DNA of 64,000 bases, from the NCBI RefSeq assembly GCF_014295035.1, contig NZ_CP060404.1, positions 1,344,001 through 1,408,000 on the forward strand, read 5' to 3'. How positions within the stretch are numbered: the first letter of the stretch is position 1; the number at the start of each line of letters is the position of its first letter. The DNA is from Streptomyces buecherae. GTDB taxonomy: Bacteria; Actinomycetota; Actinomycetes; Streptomycetales; Streptomycetaceae. A program made the translations under genes and the position numbers. This document shows, piece by piece, positions 35,337-43,087 of this stretch. The notes under the pieces were generated by a model. The model did not search any database, was not told where the DNA came from, and saw only the letters and a program-made list of their open reading frames with translations.

Positions 35337-36113
35337 TCACCGCCCGGCCGCGCCGGGGAGCTGTTCGACCTTCCGCTGGAGGTGGTTGATGCTCTCCAGC
35401 CAGCGGTCGGGCGCGGTGGCGCGGGCGGCGTAGTAGTCGGCCACCTCGGGGTGCGGCAGGATCAGGAACCGTTCCTCGGCGATGCCCTGGAAGAGGGCGT
35501 CGGCGACCGCCTCCGGCTCGATGGCGGTGGGCGCGAGCACCAGTTCGCCGGTGGGTCCGGTGCCGGCCAGCATGTCCGTGCGGACGCCCTGCGGGCAGAT
35601 CGCGTGCACCCGGATGCCCCGGTGCCGGTAGGTGGCGGAGAGCCATTCGGCGAAGGCGTACGCGGCGTGCTTGGAGACGCTGTACGGGGCGGAGCCGACC
35701 ATGGTGAGCAGGCCGGCGGCGGAGACGGTGGACACGAACCGGCCGTGCCCGCGCTCCAGCCAGCCGGGGACCAGCTCGCGGGCCGCGCGGACGTGGGCCA
35801 TCACGTTGACGTCCCAGGCCGCCGCCCACAGCGCCTCCTCCGCCTCGGGGCCGCCGACCGGGGCGACGCCGGCGTTGGCGCAGAAGACGTCGACGGCGCC
35901 GCCGAGCGCGTCCCGCGCGGCGGGCAGCGCCTTCGACGCGTCGCCCGGTACGGCGGTGCCGTCGATCTCGGCGGCCACGGCCCGCGCCTTGTCGGCGTCG
36001 ATGTCGTTGACCACGACCCGGGCGCCGCGCGCGGCGAAGCCCCTGGCGAGCGCGGCCCCGATGCCGCCGCCCGCCCCGGTCACGACCACTCCCGCGCCCC
36101 GCATGGTCTCCAC
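35337..36113 (-). CDS. Short-chain dehydrogenase/reductase
   Basis: 258 residues. The cofactor motif is VVVTGAGGGIGAALARGFAARGARVVVND (TGxxxGIG, with Asp after the second strand favouring NAD), then CANAGV, the catalytic Ser in VSTVSAAGLL and Y-x3-K in YSVSKHAAYAFAEW. Such enzymes oxidise a hydroxyl, here possibly a hydroxyacyl-CoA or an alcohol feeding the ligase. The GTG was chosen because GGGGAGAGG precedes it by six bases; an ATG nine bases later is the alternative. It is the first gene behind the 36242 operator. Confidence 0.9.
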   Translation of the reverse strand: METMRGAGVVVTGAGGGIGAALARGFAARGARVVVNDIDADKARAVAAEIDGTAVPGDASKALPAARDALGGAVDVFCANAGVAPVGGPEAEEALWAAAWDVNVMAHVRAARELVPGWLERGHGRFVSTVSAAGLLTMVGSAPYSVSKHAAYAFAEWLSATYRHRGIRVHAICPQGVRTDMLAGTGPTGELVLAPTAIEPEAVADALFQGIAEERFLILPHPEVADYYAARATAPDRWLESINHLQRKVEQLPGAAGR

Positions 36114-36192
36114 GATGTGCCTCTCCCCTGGTCCCGGCCGCCGGCGACGCGCGCGGGCCACCGACCGCCCGCTGTCCGCCAGCCGGCCGGCC

Positions 36193-36230
36193 GCCGCGTA
36201 CGTACGCCGCGTACGCCGCGTACGCCGCGC
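36193..36230. repeat. 9-bp gccgcgtac repeat upstream of the SDR gene
   Basis: Three copies of gccgcgtac, the first separated from the other two by gtac, plus a partial fourth. It sits in the leader between the operator at 36242 and the SDR start. Confidence 0.8.
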
Positions 36231-36241
36231 GCTCAGCGCAG

Positions 36242-36257
36242 ACTAACCGGTCGGTAT
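36242..36257. promoter_or_regulatory. Candidate TetR-family operator before the SDR-synthetase-TetR operon
   Basis: Read towards the SDR gene the site is ataccgaccggttagt, with the palindromic core accgaccggt. It lies about 130 bases before the SDR start and matches the 30405-30422 site over its first twelve bases with one difference. Together the two bracket the cluster. Confidence 0.6.
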
Positions 36258-36340
36258 GGCGTACGAAAGGGCGCGGGGGATGCTGGTCGGCGGGGCGTCT
36301 GGCCGGGGCGGGGCCGGCCGGGGGCCGTGACCGTGGCGGG

Positions 36341-36571
36341 TCAGCGCGCCGCGCTCACGCGCCGCTCGTGCTCGGCGGCGGGACAGCGCCACAACACGTT
36401 GAGCGGGTGGTCCCGGGCCAGCGCCGCCCGCTCCCCGCGTCGGGCGAACGCGCCGGAGGGCAACCGGAGTTCGGGCCCCGTCTCGTCGGCCAGCGTGAGC
36501 GGGCGCAGGCCGGCCGCCTCGGGCAGGCGTCCGTTGGCCGTGGCCTTCGCGATGCCCTGGGTGACTAGCAC
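36341..36571 (-). CDS. Short unidentified reading frame, possibly a gene remnant
   Basis: 76 codons with strong G/C third-position bias, starting at a GTG and reading VLVTQGIAKATANGRLPEAAG...NVLWRCPAAEHERRVSAAR. I do not recognise it. Its GTG overlaps a TAG that ends another G/C3-biased minus-strand frame (RLVHRAGHGFELPRSGLVENAAC). Further upstream the bias switches to a third frame (HATGFRLHSVAGLALCHGG). This frame-hopping over 36565-36720 suggests decay of a small upstream gene. No good ribosome site precedes the GTG. It may be a real small protein or the intact tail of a pseudogene. Confidence 0.35.
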   Translation of the reverse strand: MLVTQGIAKATANGRLPEAAGLRPLTLADETGPELRLPSGAFARRGERAALARDHPLNVLWRCPAAEHERRVSAAR

Positions 36572-37140
36572 GCGGCGTTCTCGACCAGGCCGGAGCGCGG
36601 CAGTTCGAAGCCGTGGCCGGCTCGGTGGACCAGCCTCGCCCGGCGCCGCCGTGGCAGAGCGCGAGCCCGGCGACGGAGTGGAGCCGGAACCCGGTGGCGT
36701 GGGCGTCACCCTTGTGGTGGCGTCCGCGCCGCCGTGCGGGGCCGGTGCCCGTCGCGCCCGACCCGGTCGCGCGGCCTCGCCCCGGCGCCCGGTTCCGAGT
36801 GGCGCGCCGGACCGGTGCGGTTTGCCCGGGATGCGCGCGGGTAGCCGCCGACGAGGGCGCCGTGACGGCCGCGTACGGACGCCGACCCTCGGGCTCGGAG
36901 CCGTGCGGGCGGGCGGGCGGCACGGCCCACGGCGATCGGGTGTCGCACGGGCGCGGCGGTGCCGTCCGCCCCGCCGCGGACGACGCCGCGTCACGTCGCT
37001 CGCGCCGCGACCCCCTGCGGGCGCGGGGCGGGTCCACGGGCGGGACGCGCTGGAAGACCGAGCGGAAAGATGGAGCCAAATCGCGGCGGGCCACGTCCAT
37101 TGAGCATCGGGTCTGGTCCGCATGTCGGAGGTGGAATGCT
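36572..37140. other. Region of broken coding signal, no intact gene
   Basis: About 570 bases between the short minus-strand frame and the zinc-ribbon gene. The first 150 bases carry the frame-hopping coding signal described for the neighbouring entry. The remainder (36720-37070) shows no consistent frame on either strand. Near 37030-37130 the GC content falls and the promoter of the plus-strand gene is probably there, just before the GGAGGTGG site at 37128. Confidence 0.45.
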
Positions 37141-37731
37141 TTGGCCGGTTTCAGAGCACTGGCACGAGAGGTTCGCGATCCACGGAACAGCGTCGCGCTG
37201 CGGCGCACCTCGCTCCGTAAATGCCTGGAGCGCTTCGCCCCGTACGGGCACCGCGCCACCTGGCACCACCTGTGCGTCCGCACCGGGATGCGGCCGGGAG
37301 ACCGCGATCCCGATCCGGCGCGCCTGGTGGCGGCGCTGACGGAGCTTGAGGAGGCGCGGGAGGTGTGGCTCGCCTACGAGGCGGAGTTCGCCGCCCGGCG
37401 CAGGCGCGAGAAGCACGACGGAGTACGCCAACCGGGCGCCCTCGACGACTGGCACCGACTCACCTGGGGCGGCTGCGAGGTGGTCCGGTGCGCCGATCCC
37501 GAGACGCACCCCGCCAAGCCGTTGCCGCAGGTGCTGCGGCAGGTCATCGCGGCCATGGAGGCGCCGGACGAGGCGGCCGGCGGCTGCCCCGTGTGCGGGC
37601 AGGACCGCATGATCTGGCAGAGGCTCGCCGGCCGCGCCTGGGAGCCCGGGCCGGTCTGCGCGAGCTGCGGCATCGTGGTGCCGCGCCCGGTCGTCGCGCC
37701 CAGGGCCCCCGCGCTGGCGGGCGCGCGCTGA
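37141..37731 (+). CDS. Unknown actinobacterial protein with a C-terminal four-cysteine zinc ribbon
   Basis: 196 residues from a TTG start. The protein reads LAGFRALAREVRDPRNSVALRRTSLRKCLERFAPYGHRATWHHL near its N-terminus, continues helical with EEAREVWLAYEAEFAARRR, and ends with two C-x2-C pairs (CPVC and CASC) about 30 residues apart, likely binding zinc. I do not know a function. GGAGGTGG lies five bases before the TTG. The same site also precedes an ATG at 37137, but that ATG is in another frame which soon loses coding character, so TTG is preferred unless a frameshift exists here. Confidence 0.65.
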   Translation: MAGFRALAREVRDPRNSVALRRTSLRKCLERFAPYGHRATWHHLCVRTGMRPGDRDPDPARLVAALTELEEAREVWLAYEAEFAARRRREKHDGVRQPGALDDWHRLTWGGCEVVRCADPETHPAKPLPQVLRQVIAAMEAPDEAAGGCPVCGQDRMIWQRLAGRAWEPGPVCASCGIVVPRPVVAPRAPALAGAR

Positions 37732-37906
37732 GCGCCGCGTGGCGAGCGGCGCGCCGCTCGGGGTGGGGCCTGGCGGTGCGCCGCCCGGCGTGTGCCGGGC
37801 GGGCCGGGGCGGCTGCCGGGCCGCGCCCGCGCCGGCCGGCTCCCGCCCGGTGGCGCACGCCCGCGCGTCCCGGGGCACGTTGACAGTCCCGCCCCGGGCC
37901 AGCATG

Positions 37907-37922
37907 CTGAGCAACCGCTTAG
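37907..37922. promoter_or_regulatory. Candidate TetR operator before maoC-like gene
   Basis: ctgagcaaccgcttag is an imperfect palindrome of 16 bases located about 80 bases before the hydratase start. Twelve of its 16 bases equal the site 39235-39250 upstream of the neighbouring TetR gene, so the two genes probably share that regulator. Confidence 0.6.
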
Positions 37923-38002
37923 TCCACGGAGTACGGGCGCGGGCGCTCCCCGTGTCGGTACGTGCGCCGCCAGCACGGCACGGCACCACGGGAGGCATCG
38001 CC

Positions 38003-38467
38003 ATGGCACCACCCCGGATCTTCACCTCGCTCGACGAACTGCGCTCCGCGGTCGGCACCGAGTTCGGGCCGAGCGACTGGCTGGAGGTCGACCAGCGGCG
38101 GATCGACCTGTTCGCCGAGGCGACCGGGGACCACCAGTGGATTCACGTGGACCCGGAGCGGGCCGCGACCGGCCCGTTCGGCACGACCATCGCGCACGGC
38201 TACCTGACGCTGTCGCTGGTGCCCGCGTTCATGCCGCGACTCTGGCGCGTCGAGGGCGTCCGGATGGGCGTGAACTACGGCGTGAACAAGGTGCGCTTCC
38301 CGGCCCCGGTGCCGGTCGGCTCGCGGCTGCGCGCGACGGCGAAGATCACGGAGGTCGCCGAGGTCAAGGACGGCGTCCAACTCACCACGGTCATCACGAT
38401 CGAGCGCGAGGGCGGCGGCGAACGCCCGGTGTGCGTCGCGGAGTCGGTCGCCCGCTTCTTCCACTAG
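38003..38467 (+). CDS. MaoC-family (R)-enoyl-CoA hydratase-like protein
   Basis: 154 residues of a single hot-dog fold. The hydratase signature is present: FAEATGDHQWIHVDPERAATGPFGTTIAHGYLTLSL, with the catalytic Asp (in ATGDHQWIH) and His, and then GVNYGVNKVRFPAPVPVGSRLRA. These enzymes add water to 2-enoyl-CoA to give (R)-3-hydroxyacyl-CoA. GGGAGG lies seven bases before the ATG. It stands beside a TetR gene on the opposite strand and shares a palindrome type with it. Confidence 0.92.
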   Translation: MAPPRIFTSLDELRSAVGTEFGPSDWLEVDQRRIDLFAEATGDHQWIHVDPERAATGPFGTTIAHGYLTLSLVPAFMPRLWRVEGVRMGVNYGVNKVRFPAPVPVGSRLRATAKITEVAEVKDGVQLTTVITIEREGGGERPVCVAESVARFFH

Positions 38468-38548
38468 CCGCCACGGCGGCCCCGCCGCACCCCGGGTCAC
38501 GTGCCCGTCGCCCCCGGGCTGGGCTACCTGCCCGCCGCGCCCCGTGGA

Positions 38549-39169
38549 CTACGCGCCCGCCGCGCCCACCATGCGCAGGGCCAGGGCCGCGTACGAGTCG
38601 CCCACCTCGTCCGGACCACGGCGGCCCTCCGTGCTGAACCAGCGGGCCACGTCGATGCAGAGGGACAGGACGGCCAGGGTCGTGCCCGGCACGTCGGTGA
38701 CGTCGAAGTCGCCGGAGCGCACGCCGTCCTCGATGATGCCGCGCACCGCCGCGTCGGTGGCCCGGCGCATGCCGACGATCTCGGCCCGGTGCTCGGGGCT
38801 CAGCGCGTCCAGTTCGTACTGCACCACGCGCGCCGTGGTGTGGTGCTCGGCGTGCCAGCGGACGAAGGAGCGGACGGCGTCGGCCAACCGCTCGGCCGGG
38901 CTGCCGTCGGCGAGTGCCGGGCGTTCCAGGATGTCGAGCGCGAGCCGGTGGCCGACCAGGCTGATCTGGTAGAGCAGTTCTTCCTTGGTCTTGTAGTGGA
39001 TGTAGAGGGCGGCCGGGCTCATGCCCGCGCGGCTGGCGATGTCGCGGGTGGTCGTGGCGTGGTAGCCGCGCTCGGCGAACGCCTGCACCGCGGCGATGAC
39101 CAGCCGCCGGGCGGCGTCCGGGGCGATGTCGGCCCACTCTTCCTCGGACTGCTGCGCCTGCGCGCTCAT
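38549..39169 (-). CDS. TetR-family regulator (fatty-acid type)
   Basis: 206 residues. HTH: LVIAAVQAFAERGYHATTTRDIASRAGMSPAALYIHYKTKEELLYQIS; the long ligand domain (RWHAEHHTTARVVQYELDALSPEHRAEIVGMRR) is typical of TetR proteins next to beta-oxidation genes. A palindrome 66 bases upstream of the ATG matches one before the hydratase gene, which fits autoregulation plus control of maoC. The ligand is probably an acyl-CoA; this is inference from context. Confidence 0.9.
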   Translation of the reverse strand: MSAQAQQSEEEWADIAPDAARRLVIAAVQAFAERGYHATTTRDIASRAGMSPAALYIHYKTKEELLYQISLVGHRLALDILERPALADGSPAERLADAVRSFVRWHAEHHTTARVVQYELDALSPEHRAEIVGMRRATDAAVRGIIEDGVRSGDFDVTDVPGTTLAVLSLCIDVARWFSTEGRRGPDEVGDSYAALALRMVGAAGA

Positions 39170-39234
39170 GCAAGGCCCCGCTCTGCCAGCCCGCCACGGA
39201 CCCTCCGCGACGGGAGGCTCACCCTACCGCGCGG

Positions 39235-39250
39235 GTGAGCGGTCGCTTAG
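39235..39250. promoter_or_regulatory. Candidate TetR operator, autoregulatory position
   Basis: gtgagcggtcgcttag lies upstream of the TetR start and resembles 37907-37922 (12 of 16 bases) and, in a version shortened by two central bases, 40599-40612. The half-sites gagc and gctt are the conserved parts. Confidence 0.6.
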
Positions 39251-39418
39251 GCTCGCGTTCCGCGCCGCCGGCCAGGGCGGGCCGCCGCGACGACGGTCCG
39301 GCAGCGGTCCGGCGGGGCCTGGCCCGATCCGGTCGTAGTCCGGTCGCCGTCCGACCCCGAACACGTCCCGGTCGCGGTCCGAGACAGTCAACGCTGGCCG
39401 ATACGCCCACGTAACCGG

Positions 39419-40573
39419 TCAGAACGCGGCGACGCCGGTCAGCTCGCGGCCGATCAGGAGCTTCTGGATCTGACTGGTGCCCTCGTACAGGGTCATCACG
39501 CGCGCGTCCCGCAGCAGCTTGCCCACCGGGTACGCGTCCACGTAGCCGTAGCCGCCGAAGACCTGGAGCGCGTTGTTGGCGCACCGTACGGCCGCCTCGC
39601 TGGCGTAGAGCTTGGCCACCGACGACTGGGTCGCGAACGGCAGTCCGCGCTCGATGTGGTCGGCTACCTGCCAGGTCAGCAGGCGGGCGGCGGCCACGTC
39701 GACGGCGATGTCGGCGAGCAGTTCCTGTACGAGTTGGTGGTGGGCGATGGTCTTGCCGCCGAACTGCTCGCGCTCGCCCGCGTAGGCCACCGCCGCGTCC
39801 AGGCACGCCTGGGCGATGCCCACGCAGCCGGCCGCGACCGACATCCGGCCCTTGGCCAGCGCCGACATGGCGACCTTGAAGCCCTGGCCCTCCTCGCCGA
39901 CCAGCGCCGAGGCGGGCACCCGCACCCCGTCGAAGGTCAGCTCCGCGGTGGCCTGGCCGCGCAGCCCGAGCTTGCCGTGGATCTCGCTGCGGCCGAGCCC
40001 CGGCGTGTCGGTGGGCACCAGGAAGGCGCTGATGCCCCGGTGGCCGGGCTCGGGCCCGGTGCGGGCGAAGAGCAACACCACGTCGGCCCAGGTGCCGTTG
40101 GTGATGAACGTCTTGGTGCCGTCGATCACGTACGACGCGCCGTCGCGCGCCGCGCGGGTGGTCAGCGACGCGGCGTCCGATCCGGTGCCGGGCTCGGTGA
40201 GCCCGAAGCAGCCCACGGCCTCGCCCGCGCACAGCCGCGGCAGCCACTCCCGCTTCTGCGCCTCGCTCCCCCAGGCGGCGATGGACTTGGCGCACAGGCC
40301 GAGCGAGACCGACAGGATGCCGCGCACCGCCGAGTCGCCGCGCCCGAGTTCCTCGGTGACCAGCGCGTACGAGAGGTGGTCACCGTCGGAGCCGCCGTAG
40401 CGGGCCGGGATGGTGAGGCCGAGGAAGCCGAGCGCGCCCAGCTTGGGCACGATGGCCCGGTCGACCTGCTCGGCGCGGTCCCACGCGGCGGCGTGCGGCG
40501 CGACCTCCCGGTCGACGAAGTCCTTGGCCAGTTGGCGCACCGCGCCCTGCTCGTCCGTGAGCTCCAGGTCCAT
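39419..40573 (-). CDS. Acyl-CoA dehydrogenase
   Basis: 384 residues with all usual elements: CFGLTEPGTGSDAASL (signature 1), YVIDGTKTFITNGTWAD, the beta domain GKLGLRGQATAELTFDGVRVP, the catalytic Glu in VMTLYEGTSQIQKLLIGREL, and REQFGGKTIAHHQLVQELLADI. The position of the Glu in YEGT corresponds to the short/medium-chain branch. It diverges from a TetR gene, with only about 70 bases between the two starts, and a palindrome lies in that gap. It should feed electrons to ETF as a first step of beta-oxidation or branched-chain acyl degradation. Confidence 0.93.
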   Translation of the reverse strand: MDLELTDEQGAVRQLAKDFVDREVAPHAAAWDRAEQVDRAIVPKLGALGFLGLTIPARYGGSDGDHLSYALVTEELGRGDSAVRGILSVSLGLCAKSIAAWGSEAQKREWLPRLCAGEAVGCFGLTEPGTGSDAASLTTRAARDGASYVIDGTKTFITNGTWADVVLLFARTGPEPGHRGISAFLVPTDTPGLGRSEIHGKLGLRGQATAELTFDGVRVPASALVGEEGQGFKVAMSALAKGRMSVAAGCVGIAQACLDAAVAYAGEREQFGGKTIAHHQLVQELLADIAVDVAAARLLTWQVADHIERGLPFATQSSVAKLYASEAAVRCANNALQVFGGYGYVDAYPVGKLLRDARVMTLYEGTSQIQKLLIGRELTGVAAF

Positions 40574-40598
40574 GTCGCCGCCCCAGGGAGTGCGCTTA

Positions 40599-40612
40599 GT
40601 GAGCAGTGCTAG
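40599..40612. promoter_or_regulatory. Candidate operator between divergent dehydrogenase and TetR genes
   Basis: gtgagcagtgctag, followed by an AT-rich tttttgtg, lies in the 69-base gap between the two divergent starts. It keeps the gtgagc half-site of 39235-39250 and the ctag end of its other half with a shorter centre. The gap must also contain both promoters. Confidence 0.5.
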
Positions 40613-40642
40613 TTTTTGTGTGGCGGCTCTACTATGTGGCGC

Positions 40643-41287
40643 ATGGCCCGCCCCCGCAAGCCCCTGCTGAGCCGCGAGAGAATCGTCACGGCCGCCCTCG
40701 CCCTCGTGGACGCCGAGGGCTTGCAGGCCGTCTCGACCCGCCGGCTCGCCGCCGAACTCGGGGTCAGCGGGCCGTCGTTGTACAACCACTTCCCGAACAA
40801 GGACGAGATCCTGGACGCGGTCGCGGACACCGTGGTCGCCGAGGTCGACCTGTCGATGTTCGACGCGGGGCGCGACGGCCCGGACCACTGGCGCCCGGCG
40901 CTGCTCGCCTGGGCCCGCTCGTACCGGGCGGCGCTCACCGCCCACCCGCACATCGTGCCGCTGCTGGCCCAGGGGCCCGGGCGGCGGCCGACCGGGCTGC
41001 GGATGGCGGACGCGGTGTTCGGCGCGATGGTGCGGGCGGGGTGGCCGCCCGCCCACGCGACGCGGGTGGGGGCGCTGATGCGCTACTTCGTCGCCGGGTC
41101 CGCGCTCGGTTCCTTCGCCCGCGGTTTCGTGGACGACCCGCGGGCGTACGACCCGGCGGCCTATCCACACCTGGGCCAGGCCCACCTGCTGGCCGAGCGG
41201 CAACAGCAGGTGGACGAGGGCGCGTTCGAGACGGGCCTGACGGCCCTGCTGGACGGGCTCGAGCTCCAGTTCCAGCGGCTGCCCTGA
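40643..41287 (+). CDS. TetR-family regulator with TetR_C-type ligand domain
   Basis: 214 residues. HTH: LSRERIVTAALALVDAEGLQAVSTRRLAAELGVSGPSLYNHFPNKDEILDAV. The C-terminal domain (ALLAWARSYRAALTAHPHIVPLLAQGPGRRPTGL...) belongs to the TetR/AcrR group with the classical tetracycline-repressor-like C-domain. An ATG nine bases upstream (MWRMARP) is an alternative start; there is no strong ribosome site, so the message may be leaderless. It diverges from the acyl-CoA dehydrogenase it probably represses. Confidence 0.88.
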   Translation: MARPRKPLLSRERIVTAALALVDAEGLQAVSTRRLAAELGVSGPSLYNHFPNKDEILDAVADTVVAEVDLSMFDAGRDGPDHWRPALLAWARSYRAALTAHPHIVPLLAQGPGRRPTGLRMADAVFGAMVRAGWPPAHATRVGALMRYFVAGSALGSFARGFVDDPRAYDPAAYPHLGQAHLLAERQQQVDEGAFETGLTALLDGLELQFQRLP

Positions 41288-41315
41288 GCCGGGCGCGGGA
41301 CTGGGACACGGACTA

Positions 41316-41350
41316 GGTCGGGTCGGGGCACTCCGCTCTCCGACCCGACC
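41316..41350. terminator. Hairpin between convergent TetR and peptidase genes
   Basis: ggtcgggtcgg and ccgacccgacc pair over 11 bp with a 13-base loop, 29 bases after the TetR stop and 33 bases before the peptidase gene end. It can act on both transcripts. Confidence 0.78.
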
Positions 41351-41382
41351 GGCGCGCGGGCGCTACCGCCCGTCGGCGCGCG

Positions 41383-42942
41383 CTACTTCTGGCACGTCAC
41401 GTCCGACCCGGGCAGCCTTCCCGTCCGAAGGTAGGCGTTGACCTGGTCGTCCACGCAGGCGTTGCCGTACTCGCCGAACACCCCGTGGTGGTTGGCGCCC
41501 TCCAGGGTCACCAGCCGGGAGCTGGGCAGCATGCCGCGCAGGGCCTTGCTGCCCTGGTAGGAGGTACGGGGGTCGCCGGTGGCGGCCACGATGAGCGCCG
41601 GGGTGTCGCGCTCCACCCGGACCGGGGCCTCGCGCGGCATGTCCGGCCAGAACGCGCAGGGGTTGACGTTGTTGGCCATCGGCCCCATCAGCGGGTAGCG
41701 CTCCCGGCTGCGCTGGACGTCGCGCCAGTACACCTCGGGGTCGCGCGGCGCCGTCCCGTCGCCGCACAGGATGGCGACCTGCGCGCTGCCGTACCGCGAC
41801 TGCTTGCCCGTCAGGACGAAGTCCAGCATCTCCGCCAACTCGGGCGTCGGCTCGACGCGCTCGCCGCGCGCCGCGCGGGTGAGCACCGAGAGCTGGCCGG
41901 CGAGCGCGTGCCGGGCCGGGTCGCGGTCGTCGGCGGCGCCGGCGAAGGCGACCATCGGCACCGTCGCGTCGTCCACCCGGTACGCGTCCGGGCCCGAGCC
42001 GACCACCAGCGGGCGCACCGCCGCGGCCCGCGCGGTGCGCTCGACGGTGCGCAGCACCCGGGGCCCACTGGTGCCGAGGCCGTAGGTCGCGTGGTGCCGC
42101 GCGGTCCACGCGGCCCAGGCGCGCAACGCCCGGTCCCCGATCTCCTCCCGGCCCTTGAGCAGGCGGGGCCGGTACTCGCGCGGGTCGATGGCCCCGTCGA
42201 GCACCACCCGGTCGAAGCGGCCGGGGAACATCTGGGTGTAGGCGGTGCCCAGGTAGGTGCCGTACGAGTAGCCCAGGTAGGAGATCTTCCGCTCGCCCAG
42301 CACGCCGCGTACGACGTCCATGTCGCGGGCCGTGTTGCGGGTGGTGACGTGCGGCAGGACGGCACCGTGTCGGGTGGAACAGCGCCTGGCCAGATCCTTC
42401 TGGTGGGCGACCTGCCGGTCGAAGGTGGCCCGGGTCATGCCGGCCGAGACCAGCGCGGTGCCGACGGGCCAGCCGCAGTCCAGCGGGGTGCTGCGGCCGA
42501 CGAACCGGGGGTCGAGGCCGATCAGGTCGTAGCGGGCGGCGTTGTCGCGCATCGCGGTCCGCGCCGCCAGCGGGCTGGTGAGCGAGGGGCCGCCGGGGCC
42601 GCCGTCGTTGAAGACGATCGGGCCGACGCGGTGGGCGGTGTCGGTGGCCCTGATCCGGGAGAGGGCGACGGTGATGGTGCGGCCGGTGGGGCGCGCGTAG
42701 TCCAGCGGAACCGTGATGTCGGCGCACCGGGCGCCGGCCTTCTCCAGTTGCCGCCCGTCCTCGTCGTCGGGTCCGAGCACGCAACTCTTCCACTGCGGGC
42801 GCTGGTCGTAGAAGCGGGCGAATTCGCTCGTCGCGGCGGGCGGGCCGCCGTGGGCTGCGGCCGGTGAGACGGCCGTGGGCACGGTGGCCAGACAGGCGGC
42901 GAGCGCTATGCCCGCCACCGCCGGCCTTGTCATCGCATGCAT
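41383..42942 (-). CDS. Secreted tripeptidyl aminopeptidase-like alpha/beta hydrolase
   Basis: 519 residues. Signal peptide with hydrophobic stretch AGIALAACLATVPTAVSPAAA (export by Sec). Fold markers are the oxyanion region VFNDGGPGGPS, the nucleophile elbow LGYSYGTYLG (S226), a late Asp in VAATGDPRTSY and the His in LEGANHHGVFG. This is the SlpD/Tap family of streptomycete mycelium-associated or secreted exo-peptidases, which release N-terminal tripeptides. There is no clear ribosome site before the ATG; a second ATG follows nine bases later. A 15-bp perfect palindrome lies 35 bases upstream. Confidence 0.9.
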   Translation of the reverse strand: MHAMTRPAVAGIALAACLATVPTAVSPAAAHGGPPAATSEFARFYDQRPQWKSCVLGPDDEDGRQLEKAGARCADITVPLDYARPTGRTITVALSRIRATDTAHRVGPIVFNDGGPGGPSLTSPLAARTAMRDNAARYDLIGLDPRFVGRSTPLDCGWPVGTALVSAGMTRATFDRQVAHQKDLARRCSTRHGAVLPHVTTRNTARDMDVVRGVLGERKISYLGYSYGTYLGTAYTQMFPGRFDRVVLDGAIDPREYRPRLLKGREEIGDRALRAWAAWTARHHATYGLGTSGPRVLRTVERTARAAAVRPLVVGSGPDAYRVDDATVPMVAFAGAADDRDPARHALAGQLSVLTRAARGERVEPTPELAEMLDFVLTGKQSRYGSAQVAILCGDGTAPRDPEVYWRDVQRSRERYPLMGPMANNVNPCAFWPDMPREAPVRVERDTPALIVAATGDPRTSYQGSKALRGMLPSSRLVTLEGANHHGVFGEYGNACVDDQVNAYLRTGRLPGSDVTCQK

Positions 42943-42977
42943 GACAGCACGCTAGGACGCGCGCCCGGGGCCGCGCG

Positions 42978-43017
42978 CTGGTGCTGTCCCCCGCCTCGGA
43001 AAGGGGGACAGCACCAG
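42978..43017. promoter_or_regulatory. Perfect 15-bp inverted repeat upstream of the peptidase gene
   Basis: ctggtgctgtccccc and gggggacagcaccag are exact reverse complements around a ten-base loop. It lies 70 bases after the alcohol dehydrogenase stop and 35 bases before the peptidase start. It may be the dehydrogenase terminator, a large operator or a leader hairpin of the peptidase message; sequence alone does not decide. No T tract follows. Confidence 0.7.
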
Positions 43018-43087
43018 CTCGCGGGGCGCGGGGGCGACCGCCGCGCCCACAACCGCCGTACGGGGCGCTCCCGTTGCCAACGGCGCG

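Noticed and set aside
39405..39420. aaccggtc near the end of the acyl-CoA dehydrogenase gene as another TetR operator
   Set aside because: Only half a site, located at the 3' end of the gene and away from any start.
42978..43017. 15-bp inverted repeat as an attachment site or transposon end
   Set aside because: It is a single closely spaced hairpin without a partner copy or integrase; terminator or regulatory hairpin is simpler.
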